From contig NZ_NQKI01000018.1 of assembly GCF_002269125.1 (NCBI RefSeq), forward strand, positions 27,397-91,396: DNA of 64,000 bases. The letters are read 5' to 3'. This document shows positions 26,001 through 34,498 of the stretch, piece after piece. The number at the start of each line of letters is the position of its first letter. The stretch's first letter is position 1. Under the pieces are notes generated by a model. The model did no database searches. It had not been told where the DNA came from and saw only the letters and a list, made by a program, of their open reading frames with translations. The stretch comes from Pseudomonas lundensis (GTDB lineage: Bacteria > Pseudomonadota > Gammaproteobacteria > Pseudomonadales > Pseudomonadaceae). Made by a program: the position numbers and the translations under genes.

Positions 26001-26130
26001 ACAGCAGCAGGCCAAACAACATCCAGCCATAACGCCGCCCGCGCGACCTGGGCGGCGGGGACGGGAGGTCTTCCACTGCCGTTTCAGGCACTGCGAGTTT
26101 GCTGGAGTTTGAATGCCACAGTGCGCCCAT
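23032..26130 (-). CDS. Large class A penicillin-binding-protein-like transglycosylase/transpeptidase
   Basis: A 1032-residue single-pass inner membrane protein: cytoplasmic Pro-rich tail, TM helix (about 34-54), GT51 glycosyltransferase domain with IENRDLLD (E186) and GGSTLATQLEKYRHS (about 228-242), and a penicillin-binding domain with S517-T-A-K520, S623-I-N625 and K942-T-G. It would polymerise and cross-link peptidoglycan. Spacing is unusual: the SxN lies 106 and the KTG 425 residues after the active Ser, well above typical class A PBPs, implying large insertions. The usual EDRxF has become ENRD. The ATG at 26130 follows GGTGGA; a GTG at 26145 would add five residues. The gene is separate from the upstream permease. 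A similar large protein (PA0788) occurs in P. aeruginosa, from memory. Confidence 0.87.
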   Translation of the reverse strand: MGALWHSNSSKLAVPETAVEDLPSPPPRSRGRRYGWMLFGLLLLIALGVLGVAVEKEVRTSRLQAQEFSRFAAALNYSIHAGASDSMLYPGAGPFDKRLGYSSLGDFLPRLLKRDYVIAEQTRFSPALLSYSKKGFFVPYSEKIQAGLSITDCSGAPLYHYNYPQQLYSNFASIPPVVVQSLLFIENRDLLDPAKPLANPAVDWPRFAMAAWSQVAKILYLPGQSAGGSTLATQLEKYRHSPDGLTVSGSEKLRQMISASVRAYQDGPDTLQARETIVRDYLNSVPLSAVPGHGEVHGMAEGLRVWYGADFNQVNQHLASTASDPQSLAQRGLALREVLSLMIAQRRPSHYLAKGRDELAVLTDSHIRLLAQNKVIDPALTTAALASRVTYRDWNAAPTIQPIETNKGISVARGRLSALLQRPLYDLDRLDLSATSTLQYDLQRQVSEYLRKLADPAFAGQLGLLGERLLTPSSTAQVRYSFTLFELTPDGARARVQTDNTDQPFDINEGSKLELGSTAKLRVLTTYLQIIAELHARYGGQSSANLKKVQVEDQDRLSRWALDYLIRDPDASLASMLDAALNRTYSANPGERFFTGGGMHHFNNFRNQDNGRNPTLRDAIRESINLPFVRLMRDVVRYTTYQAPSNSAELLKDDLNPRRQEYLARFADREGTTYMLKFWKKYKGKDTQARLDTFLDSMHPTPIRMAAVHRYLFPHADQATFNSFVRSHLRTDKVPDERLTTLYQSYGPGAYDLPDQGYIAKVHPLDLWLMGYLLNNPQATFQQAVAASQFERQEVYSWLFKSRHKSARDSRIRTMLEIEAFLDIHQRWQKVGYPFDHLVPSLATALGSSGDRPAALSELMGIILNDGVRLPVLRIDTLHFAAGTPYETRLVNDPDKGERVMPSEVATALREALSQVVDAGTARRVSGSFKQPDGSVLAMGGKTGTGDNRIESMGAGGRLISSKSINRTATFVFYIGEQHFGTLTAFVPGRSAEAFKFTSALPVQVLKGMAPILTPYLQPATHTLCNSPTAQL

Positions 26131-26499
26131 AGTCGACCGATCCACCTACGCATTTTGGCTGCGCTTGAATCAAGCGTAGACGCTGCCCCAAAGAGGCGAG
26201 CACTTTGTGCGCCGTTCTTTACTCTGGTTTTCCGACACGCGCCGCACTTCCGTCTGTCAGATAATTTGCCTGAAAGCATAGGGATAGAGCCTTCAAGTCA
26301 GGTAAATACGTCCTAGGTAGGGGCATGACTGTGCACCAACGCTGTGCAATACTCGCCGCCGATCTCAGTAGGGCATTTCCCTTTTGACCTGTCGACCCAC
26401 GAGGTCCGGGCCGATCAAGAGGGGAGCCGGGTCACACGCCCGGCTTGGTAGAGCGCCCGATTGATGCCACATCCAATAACAATATGAGGTTGTACTTTT
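26131..26499. other. Divergent intergenic region between the PBP-like gene and the permease
   Basis: It holds the promoters of both genes. A hairpin AGCCGGG/CCCGGCT (26425-26431 with 26439-26445, 7-nt loop) lies in the leader of the permease gene, about 60 bases before its ATG; there is no T tract after it, and a role in attenuation is only a possibility. No gene-like frame is present. Confidence 0.5.
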
Positions 26500-27930
26500 A
26501 TGCCAGTCGGCAACCACCAGCCCCACAGCGACACCGCTCAGGGCGGTCCGCTCAAGCGTGAACTGGGCGAACGTCATATTCGCTTGATGGCGCTTGGCGC
26601 CTGTATCGGCGTAGGCCTTTTCCTGGGCTCGGCCAAGGCAATTGAAATGGCAGGGCCTGCCATCATGCTGTCCTACATCATCGGTGGCTTGGCCATTCTG
26701 GTGATCATGCGTGCGCTCGGCGAAATGGCCGTGCACAACCCGGTAGCCGGTTCGTTCAGCCGCTACGCACAAGATTATCTGGGCCCGCTGGCGGGCTTTT
26801 TGACCGGCTGGAACTACTGGTTCCTGTGGCTGGTGACCTGCGTCGCGGAAATCACTGCAGTGGCGGTGTACATGGGGATCTGGTTCCCGGATGTCCCGCG
26901 TTGGATCTGGGCGCTTGCCGCGCTGATCAGCATGGGCTCGATCAACCTGATCGCGGTCAAGGCGTTTGGTGAGTTCGAGTTCTGGTTTGCCCTGATCAAG
27001 ATTGTGACCATCATTGCGATGGTGCTTGGCGGCATCGGGATCATCGCCTTCGGTTTTGGCAACGATGGCGTCGCGCTGGGTATTTCTAACCTGTGGACCC
27101 ACGGCGGCTTCATGCCCAATGGTGTGCAGGGCGTGCTGATGTCCCTGCAGATGGTGATGTTTGCGTACCTGGGCGTTGAGATGATCGGCCTGACCGCCGG
27201 TGAAGCCAAGAACCCGCAAAAAACCATCCCGAGCGCGATTGGTTCGGTGTTCTGGCGTATTTTGCTGTTCTACGTCGGCGCGTTGTTCGTGATCCTGTCG
27301 ATCTACCCGTGGAACGAAATCGGCACTCAGGGCAGCCCGTTTGTGATGACCTTTGAGCGTCTGGGCATCAAAACTGCCGCCGGGATCATCAACTTCGTGG
27401 TCATCACGGCGGCGTTGTCGTCTTGCAACGGTGGCATTTTCAGCACCGGTCGCATGCTCTACAGCCTGGCGCAAAATGGTCAGGCACCGGCCAACTTCGG
27501 TACAACCTCCAAAAACGGCGTGCCGCGTCAGGCGTTGCTGCTGTCGATTGCGATGTTGCTGCTGGGCGTGGTCCTTAACTACCTGGCCCCGGAAAAAGTC
27601 TTTGTGTGGGTAACCGCCATTGCCACCTTCGGTGCGATCTGGACCTGGTTGATGATCCTGTTGGCACAATTGCGCTTTCGCAAAAACCTGAGCCCGGAAG
27701 AAGCCGCTGGCCTGAAATACCGCATGTGGCTGTACCCGTACAGCTCCTATGCTGCGCTGGCGTTCTTGTTGTTGGTGGTCGGGCTGATGGCGTACTTCGA
27801 AGAAACCCGCGTGGCGCTGTTTGTTGGCCCTGCTTTCTTGATCCTGCTGACCGTGCTGTTTTACGTGTTCAAGTTGCAGCCGACTCAAGTGAGCGAGTCG
27901 AACCAGGGTGCGCAGCTTAAAAAAAGCTGA
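26500..27930 (+). CDS. Amino acid permease, APC superfamily (ProY/AnsP-like)
   Basis: A 476-residue inner membrane proton symporter with 12 predicted helices. The start LKRELGERHIRLMALGACIGVGLFLGSAKAIEMAGPAI (residues about 19-55) is the signature of the AAT family (proline, histidine, aromatic and D-serine permeases). EFWFALIKIV and EMIGLTAGEAKNPQKTIP (about 225-245) are also diagnostic. The substrate cannot be fixed; the ProY/histidine group fits best, as does synteny with PA0789 from memory. The ATG follows GAGG. It ends before a hairpin shared with the convergent opgC gene. Confidence 0.93.
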   Translation: MPVGNHQPHSDTAQGGPLKRELGERHIRLMALGACIGVGLFLGSAKAIEMAGPAIMLSYIIGGLAILVIMRALGEMAVHNPVAGSFSRYAQDYLGPLAGFLTGWNYWFLWLVTCVAEITAVAVYMGIWFPDVPRWIWALAALISMGSINLIAVKAFGEFEFWFALIKIVTIIAMVLGGIGIIAFGFGNDGVALGISNLWTHGGFMPNGVQGVLMSLQMVMFAYLGVEMIGLTAGEAKNPQKTIPSAIGSVFWRILLFYVGALFVILSIYPWNEIGTQGSPFVMTFERLGIKTAAGIINFVVITAALSSCNGGIFSTGRMLYSLAQNGQAPANFGTTSKNGVPRQALLLSIAMLLLGVVLNYLAPEKVFVWVTAIATFGAIWTWLMILLAQLRFRKNLSPEEAAGLKYRMWLYPYSSYAALAFLLLVVGLMAYFEETRVALFVGPAFLILLTVLFYVFKLQPTQVSESNQGAQLKKS

Positions 27931-27951
27931 TCGCTAACCCCGTAGTACAAC

Positions 27952-27981
27952 GTGCCGCAGCGAGTGACCTCGCTGCGGCAC
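27952..27981. terminator. Hairpin between convergent permease and opgC genes
   Basis: A 13-bp perfect stem (27952-27964 with 27969-27981) and a TGAC loop lie between the two stop codons. It lacks a clean T tract on both sides but its position suggests bidirectional termination or 3'-end protection. Confidence 0.7.
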
Positions 27982-27983
27982 TG

Positions 27984-29090
27984 TCATGTTGCAGGGGCAT
28001 TCAACCGCTTGTTCCAGTCCAGCCACGCTGCCAGTAGCACCATCACCCCCACGCCCATCACGGCGCTGATCAGTTTGATCGCCAGCGTGTCACCGCCCAG
28101 TGCATTGAGCATGTCAGCCAGCGGCGCCAGCACTACCCCCAGACAAAACACTTCCAGCGAATAGCGCCCCATTCGACAGGTTTGGCGTGCCACCCAGAGG
28201 TTGAGCCAATGGCTGTGGGGGACCAGTTTTGCCGCCACATACGCCAGTGCCAGAAAGTGCACTAAACGCACCGGGGACAGGTTGGTCTTGCTGATCGGAT
28301 AGAGGTACTCGCCCAGCCACAGCGGGATGATGGCATCGTGTAGCTGAGGCCATTTCCAGGACAACGCCAGCAGCCCGGTCAACAACAGGTACAGCGCAGC
28401 GCCCATGAACAGCGGTTGACGTGTCAGGGGACGACTATCAGGCACCTTGTCGCGTTGCGCCCACAGGGACGCCGCGCCCCCCAGTACAAACAGAAACTGC
28501 CAGGCCAGCGGGTTGAAAAACCACACGCCGCCTTCTTGTGCCGCCAAGTTCCAGTAAGGGGCCGTGAGGTACACCAGAAACGAAATACCCACCACCAGGG
28601 CGCACCTGCGCAGTAGCAGTGGCAACACCAGCGGTAAACCCAGTAACAGCAGAATGTAAAGGGGCAACGGGTCCATCAGGTTGGGTTTGAAGCGCAATAA
28701 CAGTTCATCGGTGAGCGCCTGTTGCGGGTTGCTCAAGAAGTACTGCAAGCCCATTTCTTGCACCAGATCGCGGGTTTCGACGTGGCTGTTGGCGAAGAAC
28801 ACAATGCCCATCAGCACCGCCAGCAAAAAAATGTGAACCACGTACAGCACCCAGGCGCGGCGCAGGATTTTGATCCCGGCCCGAACAAAGCCATCACGTT
28901 GTGCAATCTTGCCGTAGGCCAGTACGGCGGCGTACCCCGCCAGAAAGACAAAAATTTCCGCGGCATCGCTGAAGCCGAAGTTGCGCACGGTTAATTCGGC
29001 CAGCGGATTGTGCGGAATGTGATCCCAGAAAATAAAAATCAGCGCCAGCCCGCGGAAGAAATCGATGCGGTGGTCGCGTCCGGTCGTCAT
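27984..29090 (-). CDS. opgC: OpgC-type membrane acyltransferase
   Basis: A 368-residue protein with about ten transmembrane helices. GRDHRIDFFRGLALIFIFWDHIP at the N-terminus, FGFSDAAEIFVFLAGYAAVLAYG, and LVHFLALAYVAAKLVP are typical of OpgC, which transfers succinyl residues to osmoregulated periplasmic glucans. The Asp-His in FWDHIP and the acyltransferase_3-like fold fit. Whether this organism succinylates its glucans is not known. The frame runs upstream to 29246, but the ATG at 29090 begins the conserved part. No opgGH is adjacent. Confidence 0.85.
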   Translation of the reverse strand: MTTGRDHRIDFFRGLALIFIFWDHIPHNPLAELTVRNFGFSDAAEIFVFLAGYAAVLAYGKIAQRDGFVRAGIKILRRAWVLYVVHIFLLAVLMGIVFFANSHVETRDLVQEMGLQYFLSNPQQALTDELLLRFKPNLMDPLPLYILLLLGLPLVLPLLLRRCALVVGISFLVYLTAPYWNLAAQEGGVWFFNPLAWQFLFVLGGAASLWAQRDKVPDSRPLTRQPLFMGAALYLLLTGLLALSWKWPQLHDAIIPLWLGEYLYPISKTNLSPVRLVHFLALAYVAAKLVPHSHWLNLWVARQTCRMGRYSLEVFCLGVVLAPLADMLNALGGDTLAIKLISAVMGVGVMVLLAAWLDWNKRLNAPAT

Positions 29091-29264
29091 CACGGCAGTT
29101 CTCAGACAAAGGTTATAAAAAGACCTGCCTATACGGCAGAGGTTGCGCGCCGCACAACGGCGGCGCGCAGGGTGAAGGGAAACCACGGTAAATGCAAAGC
29201 TTTGACAGGACGTATTGTGGCCAATCATTACGCGTATGGGCGGCACACAGGGCTTGGCATCCGG

Positions 29265-32200
29265 TCATTCTTCGAGGATCGTCTCCAGCGGTTTTTTATC
29301 CAGGATGCCTTGGGTGATGACTTCCAGGGTTTTGGCTTTGTTGTTGGCCAACGCGGTGAGTTCCCTGCTGTAAAGATCTTCAAACGCCGTGGTTTGCGTG
29401 AATACCTTGCTTTCATCGATTACCAGCGTTTGTGACAGCGCGTTGAGCTCGCTTTCCAGGCTCGACACCTCGGCTTGATCCCCGGCTTCCACGGCGGCGA
29501 CCCACAGCGTATGAGTTTCACGCAGGGTTTCAAGGTCCAGATAGCGCTGATCGAACAATGCATTGGTGGTCTTGATGTTGCCCTTGTAGGCCGATTCGAT
29601 ATGGTTTCGCCACGGCTCCTGCGCCAGAAGCTGTTTGGCCATGAAGCCTGGGGTGGCTTCTTTATTGAGGATGATGTGATACGCCTCCTCGATTTGAACC
29701 GGCGTGATTTTTGCGCTGATCCTGAATTTCATGTGGGCAGGCTGCCATAGCAACTCAAGCCGTTTTGCCAAGTCCACTTGATAAATCAGTTTCACCTGCA
29801 GGGGATCGGGTTTGAGCCGGCTAACGTCCGACATGGGCATTACGCCTTCGCGCAACGCGGTGTCATAGGCCTCTTGTTGCAAGGCAATCTGGGTTTCAGC
29901 GATGTCATTGAGTTCAATCAGGCGAACTTCACTTTTCATCAATTTGAGTAATTTAAGTTCCCTTTCAGCCCCTTCAGCCAGCAATGCTTCGCGCAGCAGC
30001 ACTCGGTAGCCAAAACGGCTGAAAATAGTTGCAACACGGTCGACACAGGTTTCGTTTTCGATCGCATGTGCAAACACCGTTGCGCGGTACTCACTGTCTT
30101 CTGCTGCGGTTTCGAGGACGCGCCACACGCGATCGGTCAACAGTGCCCGGTCATGTTCGAAGTCCGCACTGGCGACCAGGTCTCGAATGACTTTGAAGAA
30201 GTTTTCGGCGTGTGGCTCTGCACTCAAGGCTTCCCACAGGTCACGTTTCAAGCTGAGTTCGGCGGCGGGCAACTCCTGGCTCAACCATAGACCACCAGGG
30301 TGCGGTGCGTCAGGCACATGGGTACGTGACTCCAAAGCAAGCCCGAGCCTTATTCTGAGCTCATTGACGGCCTCCAGGGTTCGCAATTCCAGTGGATTGT
30401 CATGCAAAGAGGTGGAACTCAGCCTGCTTGCCGGCAGTTGGAAGTACGCATCAGGTACGGTAACGAGCCGGTTGGCGCGCAGGTCGAGATGGGTCAAGTG
30501 CGGTAGGTTGTCTACACCGGCAGGCCACTGGGTCAGTCGATTTTGACTCAAGTTCAGGCTGCGCAGCTCGGTCATCTGGCTGAAGTCAGGCGCGAGGTTG
30601 AGTTTGTTGTGGCTGAGGTCCAGCACCCTGAGGTTTTTGAGACTGGCCAGTTTGCTGGCGCTCGCTTGGGTGAGTGTCAGCTTGTTCATATGCAATTTGA
30701 GTTCAGTCAGTTCCTGCAAGTTAAACACTGTCGAGGGCAGTTCTCGCAGGTTGGCCGATTCCATGGAAAGTGTTCGCAATTTGGGAAACCGCTTCAAAAA
30801 CGTCTCAAAGTGCGAGCCCAAAAACAGGTGGTTCGCTTCCAGCGAGGTGACATGGCTGAAATCGGCATCAAGGGTTGGCAGTCTGCCGAGCTGAACACTG
30901 CTGATATTGAGACGGGACCCCGGAATCGGGACATCTGGCTCGGGGATTCGCTGCCAGCATTTGATTAAACGTTGCGCAAAAATATTTTTGTCCCGCAGAT
31001 GCACCGGACGGATGTGGTGTTCGCTGAACTGCACAAACTCCAAGGGTTCCCTTTGCCATTCTTCAAGGCTCATTTTCAGCCCCTTGAACTCCTTGTTCAG
31101 GGCTTCAAGTCGGCTCAACCCTTCGCGGCTGAACAGGCTATCAACACCGATAAAGCCTTGAACCTCTTCCGTGCTGTGCGCCGGGTACAACTTGGACTTC
31201 AGGTGCCTGATCCTTCGAGGATGGGTGGAGATACAGGCAAACGGGGCGCGCGCACAACGCAGGCCCTCTGTGTCACGGCGCGGATACCCGGCGCGCCCCT
31301 TTGCCAGGCGAAGCGGGGAGTGCGCGTGCGGCTGTTCCGGGGGCATCCCCAAGAGGCGTCTGAGTGTGGCGCGTGACAGGGGCGGGCGTTGTTTGAGGGC
31401 TTGTTTGAGCATTTGGCCCTGATTGGTCGCTGGAAAACCCAGTGCGGCTCTTTGCGCGTCCGGCAAGGCGTGCAGAACGGATGCGTAGACATCATCCAGC
31501 GGATGCAGCATTTGATCCTGGCCGTTGTAGGTCTCGTAACGGTTGCCTTGTTTGACCAGTACTTTGCGAACCGTGGCATCGGGGGCGCCAATTTCATCGA
31601 TCAGGGGGCCGGACAGCACGCTGTCATGCACCTCCAGCCTGACGTCTTGCGGCCAGCCCGGCATGTCCGCCAGGCTGTGCAGGATCAGTTTCTGTGAGTC
31701 CAGCGAGAGGGCATCATCGAAGTAGTACCCTTCGTACGCGCGCATCAAGCGATTTTCCTGTTCAAAAATCGTCGATTCTTCTTTTAACCGTAAGGGGATA
31801 CGCCCTTGCGTCAGTTGCTCGATTTCAGAGGTCGTGGCAGCACCGATCATTTCGCTGGCGGCCGATACCGGTAGACCGGGCGATGCATGAGTCAGGGTTT
31901 TTATCAGGGGATCATCGCTCGCCTGAGATTGGTCGTATTGCGCGCGCAGCAGATCTTCTTGCAGCACCTCGGCGTGATCGGCCACCTTGGCACTCAACAG
32001 CCTGACCTGCTCGTCGATGTCCGAGACAAACGTACCGGTAAGAGGATCGGTTCCAATCCACTGACGTATTTGCGCGGTGTCCAGGGACATCAGCACCGTC
32101 TTGAACAACTCCCCGCGGCGCACCTGGCTGTCGAGCACTTGAACAACCGATACATGGCCTGCCTTGACCGGCCCGTACTCGATAAGGGTTTTCCCCGCAC

Positions 32201-34289
32201 TGTCGACGCAGCGCAGGATCTTGGTTGATGGCCACAGGTCAGCATGCGCCAGCACCTGGATTTGCATCAAAGGATCGGCTGTCACATCGCCGGCACGCAT
32301 TTTTGTCACGAACGCTTTGAGCTTTGCGCGTGCGTTGTATCGTTGCACACAGTCACCTAGCAGAGCCGGGGGAGGTTGCTGATCGACGAACGCCTGCCGC
32401 AGGACTGACTCATCGGTGCCGGAAGCGTTTAAAAAATTCAGTGCCTGTCCATCACTCAAGTTTTGAAGTGAGGCGTCTAGGCGACGAACAAAAGTCGACG
32501 TCTCCCAAGCCTCGATTTCCTCAAATTCGTGGGTCCATGCCCCTTGACCGTTTGATGTGATCAGCGGGGGGTAGGCATTGGGGCGGGTGGGGTGTAGCAC
32601 GCGGTAGGCATGATGGGCTTCGTGATGCACTCGGTAGTGCTTGCCTTCGAGTTGCAGGTACTGTTTGCCCTGATGCCTATAAAGCCCGCGTTCATCCGCT
32701 TTGTCAGCGGCCTCCGGGGGCACATCGTGTTCAAAGGGGGCGAGGTCCGGCTTCCACAACTGCCTCTTGCCCTCTGGCCGTTCAAGGATCTCCAGCTCTT
32801 CCACAAGCGGCGATTTCTCAATGGCCGGGGGGGCCGTGAATTCTTTGGCCAGCTTTCCGGCAGCGGCGATGAATGCCACATTGATCAGCACACTGCGGGT
32901 ATAGGACCAGGCCAGCGCCTGATCGCCCTGTTCCCAAGCCTCAATGCCGTGATAGATGTCCGTCATGATTTGCGCGGCAAACACGACGGTCATGATTTCC
33001 CCAAGCCCGGGAATAAACAGGGCAGCCACGTTCAATACATTCAGGCTGACGTCGAAGTAATGCTCGATGCGCTTGAGGAGCGAGAGGCGGTTAATTTCCG
33101 CGGTGGGCACAGCCAGAAAACGTGCGTCATTGATGATCTGGAATTTCTTTTGTTCAAACAGGTAGCGAAACAGATTGTCCTGTATCGGGTTAGGCGTCAT
33201 TTCCAGCGGGTCATTGTTCTTATCGACAAAGCGTGCGTTCAACCGTTTAGTCAGTTGCAATTTTTGGCGTTGAGGGACGAGGTGAATAAAGAATTGGCGA
33301 TAGGTGGGATCTTGCATCTTGCGCATCCAGTCTGAAGATGCCAGACGGATGGAGTCGTACTCTTTAATACAACTGACCGGGTCCCCTGGAATATAAAGAA
33401 TGCACCGCCGGTCACGTTCAAGCGCAGAGCCGTGGGACAAAATCATTGACGGAAAAAGAATATCGTCCATGTGCAAGGCGTTGCACGTCAGCGGAAATCC
33501 GTTAAATAAAAGGTTTTCTTCGCCCCGGCAATACGCTAACAACAGCGTGTGCGTGCTGGCGCTGATATCGCCTTTCATCAATGCAATTTGCGATTGCAGT
33601 ATCAACGTGTGGCGTTCGTGACGTTCAAAGGTGTACAGCAGTTGATGCTTTGCCGCCGTATCGACGGGGCTGAAAATTCCGTTTAAATGCGTTTGGTATT
33701 GCCCTCCGATATCCAGGTCCCGACACAGGCGGGCAAAATCCACGGGTTCGATCTCAATCAACCTGGGCGCCGGTTGATCATAGCCCCCGGATTGATGACT
33801 CCACAGGTGAGAGCCTCTGGGCATGCCGGCGGGCTGGGCCTGACTGTCATCAAAATTATGCAAAGCCGCTTGCAGTAAGGTTTGCGTCGCGGTGCTTTCA
33901 ACTTCCTGGGTGAAAAAGTTAAGGCTGGTTTGGGTGATGATGTTGTGTTCGACATCGCACGCAATACCGAACCGGGCGTGCAAGGCGGCGGTTAATAACG
34001 GTGCGGCGAATTCGTTAACCGAGCGGATGTCGTTCAAGTAATTATTGACCGCTGCCAGCGACAGATTATTAAGGGCGTGAATTTCTTTGAGGGCATCACG
34101 CTGAGCATCGGTGGCGTCGGTAAACCAGAGTGGAAGTTCCAGTTGATGATGAGGCAGGCGGGAAATAATTTGATGCGGCGCTTGGCGTATTGGCTCATGC
34201 ACGGCCTCTTTAATGAGGTCGTGATGGATGCCGAGAATCGGTAAGTCGGGAGCAAGTTCGGAGGCGGGTGAAGGCAAGTAAGAGGGCAT
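29265..34289 (-). CDS. Large LRR/NEL-type E3 ubiquitin ligase effector-like protein
   Basis: A 1674-residue protein. The N-terminal half resembles the dermonecrotic-toxin-like DUF6543 region of large Pseudomonas toxins. A hydrophobic segment lies at about 416-450 (LNVAALFIPGLGEIMTVVFA). Leucine-rich repeats run from about 1160 to 1285 (LRTLSMESANLRELPSTV, LRVLDLSHNKLNLAPDF, LRSLNLSQNRLTQWPAGV, LTHLDLRANRLVTVPDAY). The C-terminus, about 1310-1620, matches the NEL domain of IpaH/SspH/SlrP, with catalytic Cys1415 in ETCVDRV (the C-x-D motif). IpaH-type enzymes pass ubiquitin to eukaryotic host proteins, so a role against protists, insects, fungi or plants is inferred. There is no signal peptide and no secretion gene beside it; the export route is unknown. 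The gene stands alone with an AT-rich upstream region. Confidence 0.87.
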   Translation of the reverse strand: MPSYLPSPASELAPDLPILGIHHDLIKEAVHEPIRQAPHQIISRLPHHQLELPLWFTDATDAQRDALKEIHALNNLSLAAVNNYLNDIRSVNEFAAPLLTAALHARFGIACDVEHNIITQTSLNFFTQEVESTATQTLLQAALHNFDDSQAQPAGMPRGSHLWSHQSGGYDQPAPRLIEIEPVDFARLCRDLDIGGQYQTHLNGIFSPVDTAAKHQLLYTFERHERHTLILQSQIALMKGDISASTHTLLLAYCRGEENLLFNGFPLTCNALHMDDILFPSMILSHGSALERDRRCILYIPGDPVSCIKEYDSIRLASSDWMRKMQDPTYRQFFIHLVPQRQKLQLTKRLNARFVDKNNDPLEMTPNPIQDNLFRYLFEQKKFQIINDARFLAVPTAEINRLSLLKRIEHYFDVSLNVLNVAALFIPGLGEIMTVVFAAQIMTDIYHGIEAWEQGDQALAWSYTRSVLINVAFIAAAGKLAKEFTAPPAIEKSPLVEELEILERPEGKRQLWKPDLAPFEHDVPPEAADKADERGLYRHQGKQYLQLEGKHYRVHHEAHHAYRVLHPTRPNAYPPLITSNGQGAWTHEFEEIEAWETSTFVRRLDASLQNLSDGQALNFLNASGTDESVLRQAFVDQQPPPALLGDCVQRYNARAKLKAFVTKMRAGDVTADPLMQIQVLAHADLWPSTKILRCVDSAGKTLIEYGPVKAGHVSVVQVLDSQVRRGELFKTVLMSLDTAQIRQWIGTDPLTGTFVSDIDEQVRLLSAKVADHAEVLQEDLLRAQYDQSQASDDPLIKTLTHASPGLPVSAASEMIGAATTSEIEQLTQGRIPLRLKEESTIFEQENRLMRAYEGYYFDDALSLDSQKLILHSLADMPGWPQDVRLEVHDSVLSGPLIDEIGAPDATVRKVLVKQGNRYETYNGQDQMLHPLDDVYASVLHALPDAQRAALGFPATNQGQMLKQALKQRPPLSRATLRRLLGMPPEQPHAHSPLRLAKGRAGYPRRDTEGLRCARAPFACISTHPRRIRHLKSKLYPAHSTEEVQGFIGVDSLFSREGLSRLEALNKEFKGLKMSLEEWQREPLEFVQFSEHHIRPVHLRDKNIFAQRLIKCWQRIPEPDVPIPGSRLNISSVQLGRLPTLDADFSHVTSLEANHLFLGSHFETFLKRFPKLRTLSMESANLRELPSTVFNLQELTELKLHMNKLTLTQASASKLASLKNLRVLDLSHNKLNLAPDFSQMTELRSLNLSQNRLTQWPAGVDNLPHLTHLDLRANRLVTVPDAYFQLPASRLSSTSLHDNPLELRTLEAVNELRIRLGLALESRTHVPDAPHPGGLWLSQELPAAELSLKRDLWEALSAEPHAENFFKVIRDLVASADFEHDRALLTDRVWRVLETAAEDSEYRATVFAHAIENETCVDRVATIFSRFGYRVLLREALLAEGAERELKLLKLMKSEVRLIELNDIAETQIALQQEAYDTALREGVMPMSDVSRLKPDPLQVKLIYQVDLAKRLELLWQPAHMKFRISAKITPVQIEEAYHIILNKEATPGFMAKQLLAQEPWRNHIESAYKGNIKTTNALFDQRYLDLETLRETHTLWVAAVEAGDQAEVSSLESELNALSQTLVIDESKVFTQTTAFEDLYSRELTALANNKAKTLEVITQGILDKKPLETILEE

Positions 34290-34451
34290 GCGTTAACGTC
34301 CAGTCGGGGGGGAGACGTCAAGTTTAGAAAGTTTGCGGGGGGCTAAAAAGGTTAAATAGTTGATGGGGCAAGTTACGCTTCGACGCTATTTTTGCGCTGA
34401 AGGTATAGTTATTTAATACCCGGTTTTATAAAAAAAGTTAAAGGGGTTAAA
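34290..34451. promoter_or_regulatory. AT-rich upstream region of the NEL-type gene
   Basis: About 160 bases of visibly AT-rich DNA precede the effector-like gene, a typical composition for H-NS-family (MvaT) silenced loci. No specific operator is evident. Confidence 0.35.
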
Positions 34452-34486
34452 TGCGCCGGGAGAATGTCTTTATTTCTCCCGGCGCA
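34452..34486 (-). terminator. Hairpin after the glutamate-synthase-family gene
   Basis: A 13-bp perfect stem (34452-34464 with 34474-34486) and a 9-base loop lie beyond the stop at 34499. On the minus strand a T-rich stretch follows about 15 bases later, so termination is probable but not classical. Confidence 0.72.
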
Positions 34487-34498
34487 ATGCGAGTCAGT

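Noticed and set aside
26365..27888. A 507-codon open frame on the minus strand opposite the amino acid permease
   Set aside because: Composition (Gln/His/Arg-rich) is typical of antisense frames; the permease on the plus strand is unambiguous.
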